Numbered from the stretch's first letter, positions 17,485 to 28,053 are shown. The stretch is 64,000 bases of DNA from Paracoccus seriniphilus (GCF_028553745.1 NZ_CP067130.1:62001-126000); one strand, 5' to 3'. Notes: generated by a model not told the origin, from the sequence alone. Program-made: numbers and translations.

Positions 17485-18361
17485 TTCCATTCCAGGCCTT
17501 GCGTCGGGCAGGCAAACGGACCTTCCGGTGATGAAACCGTTTCGTCCGCGAGGTCCAGCCTACGACGAGATGTATCTCGTTCGCTGGTTGGCCAGTATCC
17601 GGGCACGACACATCGTGCTGTTGCTGATGCTCTGGCCGGCTGTCGCATATGCGCAAGGCGGCAACTACGGGCTGGGCGACGCATTCAAGGCGCTCTGGCG
17701 CTGGATCCCCTTCATCACCTTGCAGGGGTTCGTGTTCAACGTCCTGATCTCGATCTTTGCCATGGCGATCGGGACATTCGCCGGTGCCGCCCTCGGATTG
17801 GCGCAGTTGTCCAAGATCACCATTTTGCGCCGGATCGCCTATTTTGTCACTCAGATGTTCAGAAACTCGCCATGGCTGGTGTTGCTGTTCGTCGTCCTGC
17901 TGGCGTTTCCTTACGAAATTGTCATCTTCGGTTTTGTCATACCAATCCCTTCGTGGATGAAAGCCGTTGTGGGCCTGTCTCTCCCGGTCATGGCAAACAT
18001 TTCCGAAATCGTGCGGGGAGCGGTGAAATCCGTGCCTTCCGCCCAATGGGAAGCTGCGGAAGCGCTGTCCTTCACCAGAACGCAAACCATGTGGCAGATC
18101 ATCCTGCCGCAATGCTTCAAGCGAATGATCCCGCCATGGATGAACTGGTACGCAATCCTGACGATGGCCACGCCGCTGTGTTCTTTGCTGGGGGTTGGGG
18201 AAATCATTACCTACTCGCGCCAGGCGATGGAGGCAGAGAACAACTATCCCGAATTGCTGGTTCCCTTCTACGGTTACACCCTTCTTCTGTTCTTTGCCTA
18301 TTGCTACCCGATCGCACGGATGACCATCGCGCTTGAACGCCGTTTTGCCGTAAAGTTTTGA
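17474..18361 (+). CDS. ABC transporter permease 2, polar amino acid type
   Basis: The 295-residue protein is the second PAAT permease. It has a long N-terminal extension of about 50 residues before the first membrane segment, then MFRNSPWLVLLFVVLLAFP (the equivalent of FRNTPxxVQ), and an EAA loop WEAAEALSFTRTQTMWQIILPQCFKRMIPP. The ATG at 17474 lies within the end of permease 1. An alternative start further in, near residue 33 (MYLVRW), would remove the extension; I see no better ribosome site there. The C-terminus overlaps the region leading into the ATPase gene. Confidence 0.83.
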   Translation: MAINSIPGLASGRQTDLPVMKPFRPRGPAYDEMYLVRWLASIRARHIVLLLMLWPAVAYAQGGNYGLGDAFKALWRWIPFITLQGFVFNVLISIFAMAIGTFAGAALGLAQLSKITILRRIAYFVTQMFRNSPWLVLLFVVLLAFPYEIVIFGFVIPIPSWMKAVVGLSLPVMANISEIVRGAVKSVPSAQWEAAEALSFTRTQTMWQIILPQCFKRMIPPWMNWYAILTMATPLCSLLGVGEIITYSRQAMEAENNYPELLVPFYGYTLLLFFAYCYPIARMTIALERRFAVKF

Positions 18362-18372
18362 GAGACACTGAC

Positions 18373-19122
18373 ATGACCAACTGGACTCCCGACCAACCGA
18401 TCATCTCGATTCACAACGTCCATAAATCCTTTGGTACTTTCAAGGTTCTCAAGGGCGTCAGCATCGACGTCATGAAAGGCGAGGTGATCTGCATCATCGG
18501 GCCTTCGGGCTCGGGCAAATCAACGTTGATCCGGTGCATCAACGCATTGAATGACATCCAGGGTGGTTCGATCACTGTCGAAGGGCAGGAGGTGCACGAC
18601 GACAAGCTCGACAAGCTGGCGCTGCGGAAAAAGGTGGGAATGGTCTTTCAACAGTACAATCTGTTTCCGCACAAGACCGCCCTCCAAAACGTCATGATGG
18701 CACCAATCAAGGTTTTGAAAGAACCAAAGGCCGAGGTCGAACAGCGTGCGCGCGCCTTGATCAAGAAGGTCCGGCTGGAAGGTAAGGAAGACAGCTATCC
18801 GGGCGAATTGTCGGGTGGTCAGCAACAGCGCGTCGCCATCGCGCGGTCATTGGCAATGCGGCCGGATGTGATGCTGTTCGACGAAGTGACCGCGGCACTC
18901 GACCCCGAGACGGTGAAGGAGGTGCTGATCACGATCAAGGATCTGGCGGCCGAAGGCATGACCTGCATTCTCGTGACCCATGAAATGAAGTTTGCCGAGG
19001 AAGTCGCCGACCACATCTACTTTACCGACAAGGGCGTGATCGTCGAGCATGGGCCCCCGGCCGAATTCTTCAAGATGGCAAGCGACCCGCGCACGCGGGA
19101 ATTCCTGTCGCAGGTTCTCTGA
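18373..19122 (+). CDS. ABC transporter ATP-binding protein, polar amino acid (GlnQ/HisP) type
   Basis: The 249-residue protein has Walker A GPSGSGKST, Q-loop VFQQYNLFPH, signature LSGGQQQRVAIAR, Walker B VMLFDEVTAALD and switch histidine VTHEM. The start is the ATG at 18373 with GAGAG upstream; an in-frame TTG at 18358 is possible but poorer. Walker B reads DEVTAALD where DEPTSALD is usual; this variant occurs in functional family members, so it is not a defect. It powers the two permeases and completes the sulfatase operon. Just past the stop the sequence turns into insertion-sequence material. Confidence 0.88.
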   Translation: MTNWTPDQPIISIHNVHKSFGTFKVLKGVSIDVMKGEVICIIGPSGSGKSTLIRCINALNDIQGGSITVEGQEVHDDKLDKLALRKKVGMVFQQYNLFPHKTALQNVMMAPIKVLKEPKAEVEQRARALIKKVRLEGKEDSYPGELSGGQQQRVAIARSLAMRPDVMLFDEVTAALDPETVKEVLITIKDLAAEGMTCILVTHEMKFAEEVADHIYFTDKGVIVEHGPPAEFFKMASDPRTREFLSQVL

Positions 19123-19182
19123 AATGAACGGCACAAAAATTCGAGAGTCGCTGTGTCTGTCGCGGGCCTTGTCACATTAACT

Positions 19183-19203
19183 GGTTCTGTCGCAAACTTT
19201 GCC
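19183..19203 (+). repeat. IS6-like terminal inverted repeat remnant
   Basis: GGTTCTGTCGCAAACTTTGC closely resembles the ends of IS6/IS26-family elements (GGTTCTGTTGCAAA and variants). No IS6 transposase is present nearby, so it is a solo end left by a deletion or by a former cointegrate. Confidence 0.45.
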
Positions 19204-19205
19204 GA

Positions 19206-19689
19206 GTGTCGGGGGTAATCCCCCCCGATCTTAGGGGGCTGCGGAAGTGGAATTTTCTCGGCAGGATGAACGAGCAGATCGCCGACCTGCTGCTTGGGCT
19301 GACGAAGGCGAAGAAGACCTGGGGCTTTGGCCTGTGCTTTCTCTACCTGCGCAATGTCCAGGGCCATGGCTGGAACCACAAGCGGGTCTACCGGATCTAC
19401 CGCGAGCTGGAGCTGAACCTCAGGATCAAGCCGCGCAAACGGCTGAAACGGGAGAAGCCCGACGAGTTGGCCGTGCCAGAACAGCCGAACGAAGTCTGGT
19501 CCATGGACTTCATGGCAGATCGCCTCGGGGACGGACGCCAGTTCCGGCTGCTGAATGTCCTGGACGACTTCAACCGTGAAGGGCTGGGTATCGAGGTCGA
19601 CTTCTCGCTACCCGCGGAACGCGTCGTCAGGGCGCTGAACCAGATCATCGAATGGCGTGGTGCGCCTCGAACCATACGAGTCGACAACG
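19206..19689 (+). pseudogene. IS3-family transposase orfB, 5' part (interrupted)
   Basis: From [17 protein letters not shown] (ATG at 19266) the frame reads as an IS3-family orfB with [24 protein letters not shown] and the rve integrase domain: first catalytic aspartate in [12 protein letters not shown] and the run-up to the second in TIRVDN. It stops matching after ACAACG at 19689, where an IS110 element is inserted. The 5' part of orfB and all of its orfA are missing: only about 40 bases separate the terminal repeat at 19213 from the first homologous residue. The rest of the gene is at 21317-21589. Confidence 0.82.
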
Positions 19690-19924
19690 TCCTATGTCAG
19701 GAAAATCTGGCTGCTTAGGTCAGCAGGTCGTGTGGCATCCGGCTGTCCGGATACCCTGATAAGGTTGCCCAGACGGGCTCTGCCGTCAAGAAATGATCTC
19801 ATCCATAGCAAACACAGGGTACGCGCGCTGGCGGCCCTCACCGTCCTTAATACGAGATCCCAAATCCCAAGCAGAAGGCCCGAACATTATCTACGAGGTC
19901 AGATTGACTGCCTCCACGGCTCAG
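19690..19924 (-). ncRNA. Candidate IS110-type bridge RNA region (3' of the transposase)
   Basis: IS110-family elements encode a guide (bridge) RNA in a non-coding end. In the IS1111 group it lies 3' of the transposase, which here is the longer end (235 bp). Two adjacent hairpins are visible: ATCCGG-CTGT-CCGGAT at 19737-19752 and GACGG-GCTCTG-CCGTC at 19772-19787. The guide loops themselves cannot be identified by eye, so this is a positional candidate only. Confidence 0.35.
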
Positions 19925-21181
19925 TCAGAGAGAGGTCCTTCCGCCTGGGCTCACCCCCTCGAAGAAGGGGCGATAGGGTTCGCCGTGATTGACCACAGCG
20001 TGTACGGTGCGCGCCATCTTGGCCGCGATCGCGGTGTAGGCCTTGCGGCGCAGATGAGCGTTGTGTCGGTCTTTCGAGATGTAGCGTTCGAACTTGTCCC
20101 GAAAGCTGTTGGTCTTTGTCTGGACCGCCGTCTGGCCGGCCATCCATAGCGTGCGGCGCAGCCGGGCATTGCCGTACTTCGAGATCCGGCTCTGCCCGCG
20201 AAACATGCCGGACTGCACGGTGGCAAGATCCATGCCGCAGAACTTCAGGAACTGCCGATGATGCCGAAATCGGCGTAGGTCACCGGCCTCGGCCAAGATG
20301 GTCATGGCATTGATCGGACCAATGCCGGGGATGGTTGTCAGTAGCTGATAATCCGGCAGATCGGAGAGCAGCGCGACCGCCCGGGCCTCGATCTCGTTGC
20401 GCTGGCGGACGAGGCTTCTACCTTCGGAAAGGACCAGGCGGAACATGCGAACGGCGTCGGAATCCGGTTCCACGGGCAATCCAACAGAGTTGACCGCCGT
20501 AGCGTAAATATCTGAAAGCAGGCGCTCCTTGGCGACCTTCCTGCCCACCACCTGCCAAGCGTCTGCGATGAAGGTTTCCTGGCTCATGGCCGTGATCATC
20601 GTCGGTGTCGGATACTTCTCGAGGAAGGCCAGGAACCAATCGGTTCGTGAGCTTCGGTGAAACCGTTCGGCCTCTGGGAAATAGAGCGGCAGGTAATGGG
20701 TCAGGATGCGGTGCCAGAGCTCGGTCTTCGAGCGTGAAACGATCTCGTGCGTCTTTGACAATTCCTGGATGTCGGCGGTCCCGACGACCAGCGGATCATG
20801 AAAGAACTGCACGGCGCCAATCTCCAGCATGTGCAGGATGACCTGGGCATCCTTCGGGTCGTTCTTGTCCCAACTGTTGTGCAGGGCCTCGCGCGTCCGG
20901 GCGAGCCCGACAGAAGGGATGAGCTTCAAGTCAAACCCGGCCTGCCCGAGATGATGTGCCAGTGGCCTGTGATAGTTGCCGGTCGCCTCGAACCCGACCC
21001 GCACAGGCAGGCCGTAGCTGGCCAGGCTCGCGGACAAGCGCTGGAAGTCTTCCAACGTGTTCATGATCGTCATGCGACGACGGCGCTTCTTGCCCGGTAC
21101 CTCGATCAAGACCTCGTGGCGGTGCTTGGAAATGTCGATGGCGACAAGCACAGTCGCAGCAGTAGAATGGTTGGCGGGCAT
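19925..21181 (-). CDS. IS110-family transposase (DEDD recombinase)
   Basis: The 418-residue protein starts at the ATG at 21181 behind a GAGGAG site; an in-frame start at 21247 would add 22 residues running into the inverted repeat. The N-terminal RuvC-like DEDD domain has the first acid in VAIDISKHRHEV, Glu in VGFEATGNYHRPLA, and the last two in SWDKNDPKDAQVI. The C-terminal Transposase_20 region has IPGIGPINAMTILAEAGDL and FRGQSRISKYGNARLRR, which holds the serine used for DNA cleavage in this family. No lesions are visible, so it may be active. It recombines DNA under direction of a bridge RNA from the element's own end. Confidence 0.88.
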   Translation of the reverse strand: MPANHSTAATVLVAIDISKHRHEVLIEVPGKKRRRRMTIMNTLEDFQRLSASLASYGLPVRVGFEATGNYHRPLAHHLGQAGFDLKLIPSVGLARTREALHNSWDKNDPKDAQVILHMLEIGAVQFFHDPLVVGTADIQELSKTHEIVSRSKTELWHRILTHYLPLYFPEAERFHRSSRTDWFLAFLEKYPTPTMITAMSQETFIADAWQVVGRKVAKERLLSDIYATAVNSVGLPVEPDSDAVRMFRLVLSEGRSLVRQRNEIEARAVALLSDLPDYQLLTTIPGIGPINAMTILAEAGDLRRFRHHRQFLKFCGMDLATVQSGMFRGQSRISKYGNARLRRTLWMAGQTAVQTKTNSFRDKFERYISKDRHNAHLRRKAYTAIAAKMARTVHAVVNHGEPYRPFFEGVSPGGRTSL

Positions 21182-21235
21182 AGCCGGTCTCCTCAGCGGT
21201 GTGGTTCTGCAAAACCACTGTTGAGACCTGAGACC

Positions 21236-21286
21236 GGTTATGGCCACACGCTGCGCTATTTGGGGGCTACGCGCGTGGCCATAACC
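21236..21286. repeat. 16-bp inverted repeat near the IS110 transposase start
   Basis: GGTTATGGCCACACGC (21236-21251) faces GCGCGTGGCCATAACC (21271-21286), one mismatch in 16, with a 19-base spacer. An adjacent hairpin GTGGTT-CTGCAA-AACCAC lies closer to the gene, around 21200-21217. They sit in the 5' non-coding end of the element, where sub-terminal repeats or a junction promoter are expected. Confidence 0.6.
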
Positions 21287-21316
21287 TTAAAACAGCGCTT
21301 CTTCCCGACGTGCTAC

Positions 21317-21589
21317 GGCCCAGAATACATCAGCGGCACCCTCATGGAATGGGCCGAAAACAAGGGCATCTCCTTGGCCCACATACAGCCGGGGAAACCG
21401 CAGCAGAACGCTTATGTCGAGCGCTACAACCGGACGGTCCGGCACGAATGGCTGGACCTCCACATCTTCGAAAGCATCGACGAGGTGCAGCAGATTGCCA
21501 CCGAATGGCTCTGGTCCTACAACAATGAACGCCCGAACATGGGCAACGGCGGGATGACACCCGCACAGAAACTGAGAATGGCCGCGTAA
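21317..21589 (+). pseudogene. IS3-family transposase orfB, 3' part
   Basis: This piece continues the interrupted frame with GPEYISGTLMEWAENKGI, IQPGKPQQNAYVERYNRTVR carrying the catalytic glutamate, and the usual C-terminal WLWSYNNERPN and GGMTPAQKL. It ends with a TAA shortly before the right terminal repeat. The gene is split from its 5' part by the IS110 element. Confidence 0.85.
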
Positions 21590-21625
21590 ATTCTACGACC
21601 AAGCCCCCGTAAAAACGGGGGGATT

Positions 21626-21827
21626 ACCGTCGAAGCCGCTCATTCTCTTTGGCGAGGCTCAAATCTTCTTTGGAAACCACGTCTGTATCTCGGTGCGCGG
21701 CGATCCATTTGTTCAGCGTCGACATCCCAACACCCAGATCGTCAGCCAACTGCTTGCGTGTAAGCCCGCTGGTCAGCGCGATACGCACCGCGTCCTTGCG
21801 GAATTCGTCCGTTCCTTTCAGTCCCAT
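21626..21827 (-). pseudogene. IS3-family orfA (HTH) fragment of a second element
   Basis: The 67-residue frame MGLKGTDEFRKDAV...LTRKQLADDLGVGMSTLNKWI has the helix-turn-helix of IS3-family orfA proteins and ends abruptly at ENERLRR, where the leucine zipper should continue. The cut coincides with the right terminal repeat of the neighbouring IS3 element. Its missing 3' half is not present on the other side (before 19213), so a rearrangement or deletion followed the insertion. It belongs to a different IS3 subgroup from the orfB pieces. Confidence 0.72.
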
Positions 21828-22345
21828 AGTTCATCTCCTTTGGTGCATTAAATGCTATCAAAGGAGCGGCATCAAACCGCGACAGATCCATACATTGAAG
21901 ACGACCAGCACCGAAAACCATGATGAGGCACAACATGCGTGACCTCGGAGAGAACCATGACCCTGGACGGACGGCTCGCTTTCCCGATTGACAATGCCGC
22001 AATCAGAGAACGGTCCGCGACATCTGTGAGGTCGCATCATTAGGCCGGACATATGTCAGTACCCGACGACGCGTCAGAAAAGCTCTGAACATATCTTTTG
22101 CGTTTGGGGCGGTTACATATGTTGTGTTGCGCGTTTGGAGAAGTCCGACCCCGCGACGACATGTCTCAACCTGCAACGAGGCGGTTCCGACCACGGCAAT
22201 CCGCTTGCGCCAGGCGGCATTTCCGGGGTGGGTTTCACGATGGCAAGCACCACGGGAACCCGCAAACGGAACTTCCGTGACCAAAGATTTCGGGAATTCG
22301 GGGGCTTCGGGCGATGCTGCGATTTCGCATGGCATTCGCCTGAAC
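21828..22345. other. Non-coding stretch between IS debris and wecC
   Basis: No gene is supported. The first part (to about 21860) is the leader of the orfA fragment. The rest has short open frames on both strands without recognisable products and a slightly lower GC content than the wec genes. It is probably the scar of earlier insertions. Confidence 0.5.
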
Positions 22346-22380
22346 AAAAAGGGCGCCCGGACAGTTTCTGCCGGACGCCC
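22346..22380 (-). terminator. Rho-independent terminator of the wecBC operon
   Basis: On the minus strand a strong stem (GGGCGTCCGGCAG / CTGTCCGGGCGCCC with one bulge) and an AAA loop is followed by TTTTTG. It lies about 65 bp after the wecC stop. A second GC hairpin, ACCCGCGC-GCA-GCGCGGGT at 22406-22424, lies between the stop and this terminator. Confidence 0.8.
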
Positions 22381-22443
22381 CTTGCTGTTGGTGTTGGGCT
22401 GACCAACCCGCGCGCAGCGCGGGTCGATTCTGCCGCGCTGTGG

Positions 22444-23784
22444 TCAGGCGGGCTGCAGCTCTTTGACAGCCGCTTCGACGGGCTCTGCCTTGGCCGGGGC
22501 CGCAGCCGGGGTCACCGCATCATGACCGACCCAGACACCGCGAGTGTCGATGACGGTGCTGTTGCGAGGCGCAGGCATGGATTTGAAATCATCGTGGTCG
22601 ACCAGCAGGACGATGATGTCGCAGGTCTCGGCCGCCACACTCGGGCGCAGCAGTTGCGTCTTGCCTTCCAGCTGCGCCGGCAGGCTTTCGATATAGGGTT
22701 CGACAATGTCGACCTGCCCGGGATAGGTCTGCACCAACCGCGTCGCGATGGACAGGGCAGGGCTTTCGCGCAGGTCGTCGATATTGGGTTTGAAGGCCAG
22801 ACCGAAGCAGGCAATCCGCGCGGGCGCGCCGCCCTTGGCGGCATGTTCGGCGACGGCCTGATGAACCTTGGCCAGAACCCATTCGGGCTTGTTGTCATTG
22901 ATCTCGCGCGCGGCGCGGATGATCCGGGCCTCTTCAGGGGATTGGCTGACAATGAACCAGGGATCGACCGCGATGCAATGTCCGCCGACGCCGGGGCCGG
23001 GCTGCAGGATGTTCACGCGCGGATGGCGGTTGGCCAGGCGGATCAGCTCCCACACATTGATGTTCTGGCGGTCACAGATCAGCGACAGCTCATTGGCAAA
23101 GGCGATATTCACGTCGCGGAAGCTGTTTTCCGTCAGCTTCGCCATTTCGGCGGTGCGGCAATCGGTTTCAATGCAATCGCCTTCAACGGCCAGCTTGTAA
23201 AGCTTGCGCGCGCGGGTCGAGCAAGCCTCGGTCATGCCGCCGATGATGCGGTCATTGGTGACCAGCTCGGTCAATGCATGGCCGGGCAGGATCCGTTCGG
23301 GGCAATGGGCCACGCGGATATCCGAGTCTTCGCCAGCGTCCTGCGGGAAGGTCAGATCGGGGCGCGCTGCGGACAACCAGGCGGCCATTTGCTCGGTCGC
23401 GCCGACGGGGCTGGTCGATTCCAGAATGACCAGATCGCCCTTTTTCAGCACCGGCGCAATCGCAAGCGCTGCCGATTTGACATAGGACAGGTCCGGGTCA
23501 TGGCCCTCGCCCTCTGACAGGAAGGGTGTCGGCACCGCGATCAGAAAGGCGTCGGCGGGCTCGGGCGTGGTGGTGGCACGCAGGCGCCCCGCCTGAACGG
23601 TGCGGCGCAGCGCGTCATCCAGTCCCGGCTCGACGATATGGGTCTTGCCCTGGTTGATCGTCTCGACCGCCCTGGCGTTGACATCCAGGCCGATCACATC
23701 GACGCCGCGCAGTGCAAAGACAACAGCCGTCGGCAGTCCGATATAGCCCAGGCCAACCATGCAGATATTCTTGAAGTCGTTCAT
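22444..23784 (-). CDS. wecC: UDP-N-acetyl-D-mannosamine dehydrogenase
   Basis: The 446-residue protein has the UDP-sugar dehydrogenase order: Rossmann VGLGYIGLPTA at the N-terminus, VPTPF, ESTSPVGATEQ, ERILPGHALTEL, the catalytic cysteine Cys270 in GPGVGGHCIAVDPWF, and FKPNIDDLRESPA. The VGGHCIAVDPWF form is that of WecC, which oxidises UDP-ManNAc twice to UDP-ManNAcA using NAD. It overlaps the wecB stop (ATGA), so both are made together. The alanine/proline-rich C-terminal tail of about 25 residues is extra to the family core. The product feeds surface polysaccharide, but no glycosyltransferase is in the window. Confidence 0.9.
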   Translation of the reverse strand: MNDFKNICMVGLGYIGLPTAVVFALRGVDVIGLDVNARAVETINQGKTHIVEPGLDDALRRTVQAGRLRATTTPEPADAFLIAVPTPFLSEGEGHDPDLSYVKSAALAIAPVLKKGDLVILESTSPVGATEQMAAWLSAARPDLTFPQDAGEDSDIRVAHCPERILPGHALTELVTNDRIIGGMTEACSTRARKLYKLAVEGDCIETDCRTAEMAKLTENSFRDVNIAFANELSLICDRQNINVWELIRLANRHPRVNILQPGPGVGGHCIAVDPWFIVSQSPEEARIIRAAREINDNKPEWVLAKVHQAVAEHAAKGGAPARIACFGLAFKPNIDDLRESPALSIATRLVQTYPGQVDIVEPYIESLPAQLEGKTQLLRPSVAAETCDIIVLLVDHDDFKSMPAPRNSTVIDTRGVWVGHDAVTPAAAPAKAEPVEAAVKELQPA

Positions 23785-24914
23785 TATTTCTTGTCCTTGA
23801 ATTGCGCGAGTGCATCAAGAATCCGGGCGACGGCCTTGCCGTCGCCATAGGGATTATGTGCAAAGCTCATCTGGTCATAGGCGGACTGATCGCTCAGCAG
23901 CAGCGAGACCTGCTGCACGATCAGATCGGTATCCGTGCCCACCAGCCTGACCGTGCCGGCATCGACGGCTTCGGGACGTTCGGTCGTGTCGCGCATGACC
24001 AGAACCGGCTTGCCAAGCGAGGGGGCCTCTTCCTGGATGCCGCCCGAGTCGGTGACGATGATATCGGACCGGCTCATCAGCCAGACGAAGGGCAGATAGT
24101 CCAGCGGTTCGATCAGGTGGATATTGTCCGCCCCGCCCAGAATGCGCTGCACGGGTTCACGCACATTGGGGTTCATATGCATCGGATAGACCAGATCCAC
24201 ATCGGGGAAACGGTCCGCGATCTGGCGCAACGCCTGACAGATCCGCTCGAACCCGCCGCCAAAGCTTTCCCTGCGGTGGCCGGTGACCAGCACAACGCGA
24301 CGGCCGGGTTCGATAAAGCTGAAACGCTCGGCCAGTTCTGCGCTCAGCGCAGCATCGTTGCGGATCCGCTCGACAACCTGCAGCAGGGCATCAATGACGG
24401 TGTTTCCGGTGACGATGATCTGGTCATCGGGCGTATTCTCGCGGCGCAGACTGGCCCGCGAAGTCTCGGTCGGGGCGAAATGCAGATCCGCCAGTGCACC
24501 CGTCACGCGCCGGTTGCCCTCTTCAGGCCAGGGCGAATACAGGTCACCGGTCCGCAGCCCGGCCTCGACATGACCAATCGGAATGCGGGCATAATAGGCG
24601 GCAAGCGTGGCCGACAATGTGGTTGCCGTATCGCCATGCACGAGCACCATGTCCGGGCGTGCCTCGGCCAGGACATCGCGCAGTCCCAGCAGGATGTCCG
24701 AGGTGACGCCCGTCAGGTCCTGACCCGGCTTCATCACGTCCAGATCATATTCGGGGCGAATGCCGAAAAGACTGGTCACCTGATCCAGCATCTCGCGGTG
24801 CTGGGCGGTGATGCAGACTTGGCTTTCAAAACGCTCATCGGATGCAAGACCCGTGACCACAGGTGCCATCTTGATGGCCTCGGGGCGGGTCCCGAAGATT
24901 GTAAGAACGCGCAA
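23784..24914 (-). CDS. wecB: UDP-N-acetylglucosamine 2-epimerase (non-hydrolysing)
   Basis: The 376-residue protein opens with [20 protein letters not shown], the hallmark of WecB/Mna[48 protein letters not shown], and [27 protein letters not shown] follow in the usual order with the catalytic acids and histidine. It interconverts UDP-GlcNAc and UDP-ManNAc in the cytoplasm and supplies WecC, which is translationally coupled to it. It is divergent from glmU and glmS, whose pathway makes its substrate, so the four genes read as one amino-sugar nucleotide locus. Confidence 0.92.
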   Translation of the reverse strand: MRVLTIFGTRPEAIKMAPVVTGLASDERFESQVCITAQHREMLDQVTSLFGIRPEYDLDVMKPGQDLTGVTSDILLGLRDVLAEARPDMVLVHGDTATTLSATLAAYYARIPIGHVEAGLRTGDLYSPWPEEGNRRVTGALADLHFAPTETSRASLRRENTPDDQIIVTGNTVIDALLQVVERIRNDAALSAELAERFSFIEPGRRVVLVTGHRRESFGGGFERICQALRQIADRFPDVDLVYPMHMNPNVREPVQRILGGADNIHLIEPLDYLPFVWLMSRSDIIVTDSGGIQEEAPSLGKPVLVMRDTTERPEAVDAGTVRLVGTDTDLIVQQVSLLLSDQSAYDQMSFAHNPYGDGKAVARILDALAQFKDKK

Positions 24915-25198
24915 ATTCTGTCCCTAACCGTTTACTGGTGTCTATTTGTGCGCGTCTTTTAATCACGTGCGAGCAGTATTTCCAGACGCCAATTCAACCC
25001 GAATGAAATCGTTGTCAAACTGTCACGATCCGCCAAGTTAAGGCGCTAACATTATCAAAAATTTTATGCCTGACATGAAAACTTCATTTGCTCCTGCCAA
25101 ACGGCCTTTGGGATAGGCCTTCGGAAAAACAGCCCTTTTCCCTTCCGTCTGTCCGTGTTTATGACGCGCTGAGCAAAAATTTCAAAACTGAGGTGGAG
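24915..25198. promoter_or_regulatory. Divergent promoter region wecB / glmU
   Basis: The 284 bp between divergent starts are AT-rich around 25010-25085 (TTGTCAAACTGTCACG and ATTATCAAAAATTTTATG) and should hold promoters for both directions. The exact -35/-10 boxes are not clear by eye. No gene or known riboswitch pattern is seen. Confidence 0.5.
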
Positions 25199-26235
25199 AT
25201 GTCGGGTTCATTAGCGGTTGTCGTGCTGGCGGCAGGACAGGGCAGTCGAATGCGATCTAGTCTTCCCAAGGTCCTGCACCGTCTCGGCGGTTTTCCGCTT
25301 GTAGGGCACGCGCTGTCTGCGGCGCGCAATCTGACGCCCGCGCAGGTGATCGTGGTGACCGGTCATGGCGCCGCTGCGGTGACGCAGGAGGTCGCGCGGC
25401 TGGAACCGGAAGCGTCGACGATATTGCAGGCCGAACAACTGGGAACTGGCCATGCCGTGCGCCAGACCCTGCCGCTTCTGGAGGGGTTCGAGGGGCGTGT
25501 GATCGTTCTGTATGGCGATACGCCCTTTATCAGGGACGACACATTGGCGGCTCTGGCCAACCATGGGGCGGATCTGGTCGTGCTGGGCTTCGAAGCTGCG
25601 GATCCGGGCCGCTATGGCCGGCTGGTAGTCGGCGATCAGGGGCTGGACCGCATCGTTGAATGGAAGGACGCGGATGACGCCACGCGCCAGATTTCGCTGT
25701 GCAATTCAGGCGTGATGGCACTGGATGCGGCGTTGCTGCGTCGGCTGATCGTCCAGTTGGGCAACGACAATGCCTCGGGCGAATATTATCTGACCGATCT
25801 GGTTGCTCTGGCCCGCGCCGAAGGCCGTCGCGCCGATGTGGTTGTCTGTGATGAAAGCGAGACGCTTGGCATCAACACCCGCGCCGAACTTGCCGATGCC
25901 GAGGCCGCCTTTCAGGCCCGCGCCCGCCGTCGCGTGATGGAGGATGGCGTGACGCTGACGGACCCGGCCAGCACATTCCTGTCGCTGGATACGGTGATCG
26001 GCGCAGACACGGTGATCGGCCCACATGTGGTGTTCGGACCCGGTGTGACCGTCGAGGCAGGGGCCGAGATCCTGCCTTTCTGCCATCTGGAAAACTGCCA
26101 TGTCAGCGCCGGTGCGAAGGTCGGTCCCTTCGCCGGTGTGCCTTTCGGTGATGGGGCGCGCGGCAGCGCAATGACGGGCAACCCGGCAGGTCAGGGGACC
26201 ATGCCAGAGCTGCAAATGAACAAGGAGACAGGCTG

Positions 26236-26236
<1 letters not shown>
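25199..26236 (+). CDS. glmU: GlmU-like N-acetylglucosamine-1-phosphate uridylyltransferase lacking the acetyltransferase C-terminus
   Basis: Start ATG at 25199 follows AGGTGGAG. The 345-residue product has the complete GlmU uridylyltransferase domain: VVLAAGQGSRMRSSLPKVLH, QAEQLGTGHAV, YGDTPFI, and the NSGVMA and SGEYYLTD segments (residues 1-230). The left-handed beta-helix begins (TVIGADTVIGPHVVFGPG) but stops after GAKVGPFAG near residue 316. The remaining residues (VPFGDGARGSAMTG...NKETG) do not match. Normal GlmU is about 450 residues and has its acetyl-CoA site and catalytic histidine in the missing part. So it may transfer UMP but should not acetylate GlcN-1-P. The stop overlaps the glmS start. 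Another, full-length glmU is expected elsewhere. Confidence 0.85.

Positions 26237-28053
<1,817 letters not shown>

Larger units (their letters stand above)
19690..21316 (-). mobile_element. IS110-family insertion sequence inside IS3 orfB
   Basis: The boundaries are defined by the interrupted IS3 reading frame: left flank ends ...TCGACAACG (19689) and the right flank resumes GGCCCAGAATAC (21317). The insert is about 1.63 kb and holds one DEDD transposase on the minus strand. There are about 135 bp 5' of that gene and 235 bp 3' of it. No obvious target duplication is seen, as expected for this family. The exact ends may shift by a few bases because the junction bases are ambiguous. Confidence 0.78.
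19213..21628 (+). mobile_element. IS3-family element (internally deleted) carrying a nested IS110-family element
   Basis: The left end GGTAATCCCCCCCGATC (19213 onward) and the right end, whose complement begins GGTAATCCCCCCGTTTTT (21625 back to about 21599), are imperfect inverted repeats, both continuing with GGGGGCT on the inner side. The orfB coding sequence lies between them in two pieces. Removing the insert at 19690-21316 restores a continuous frame VDN-GPEYISGTL. The missing orfA shows that the element was already deleted or is an incomplete copy. Confidence 0.72.

Noticed and set aside
18880..18910. Walker B DEVTAALD in the ABC ATPase as a sign of inactivation.
   Set aside because: The catalytic glutamate is present; the Pro-to-Val and Ser-to-Ala changes occur in functional relatives.
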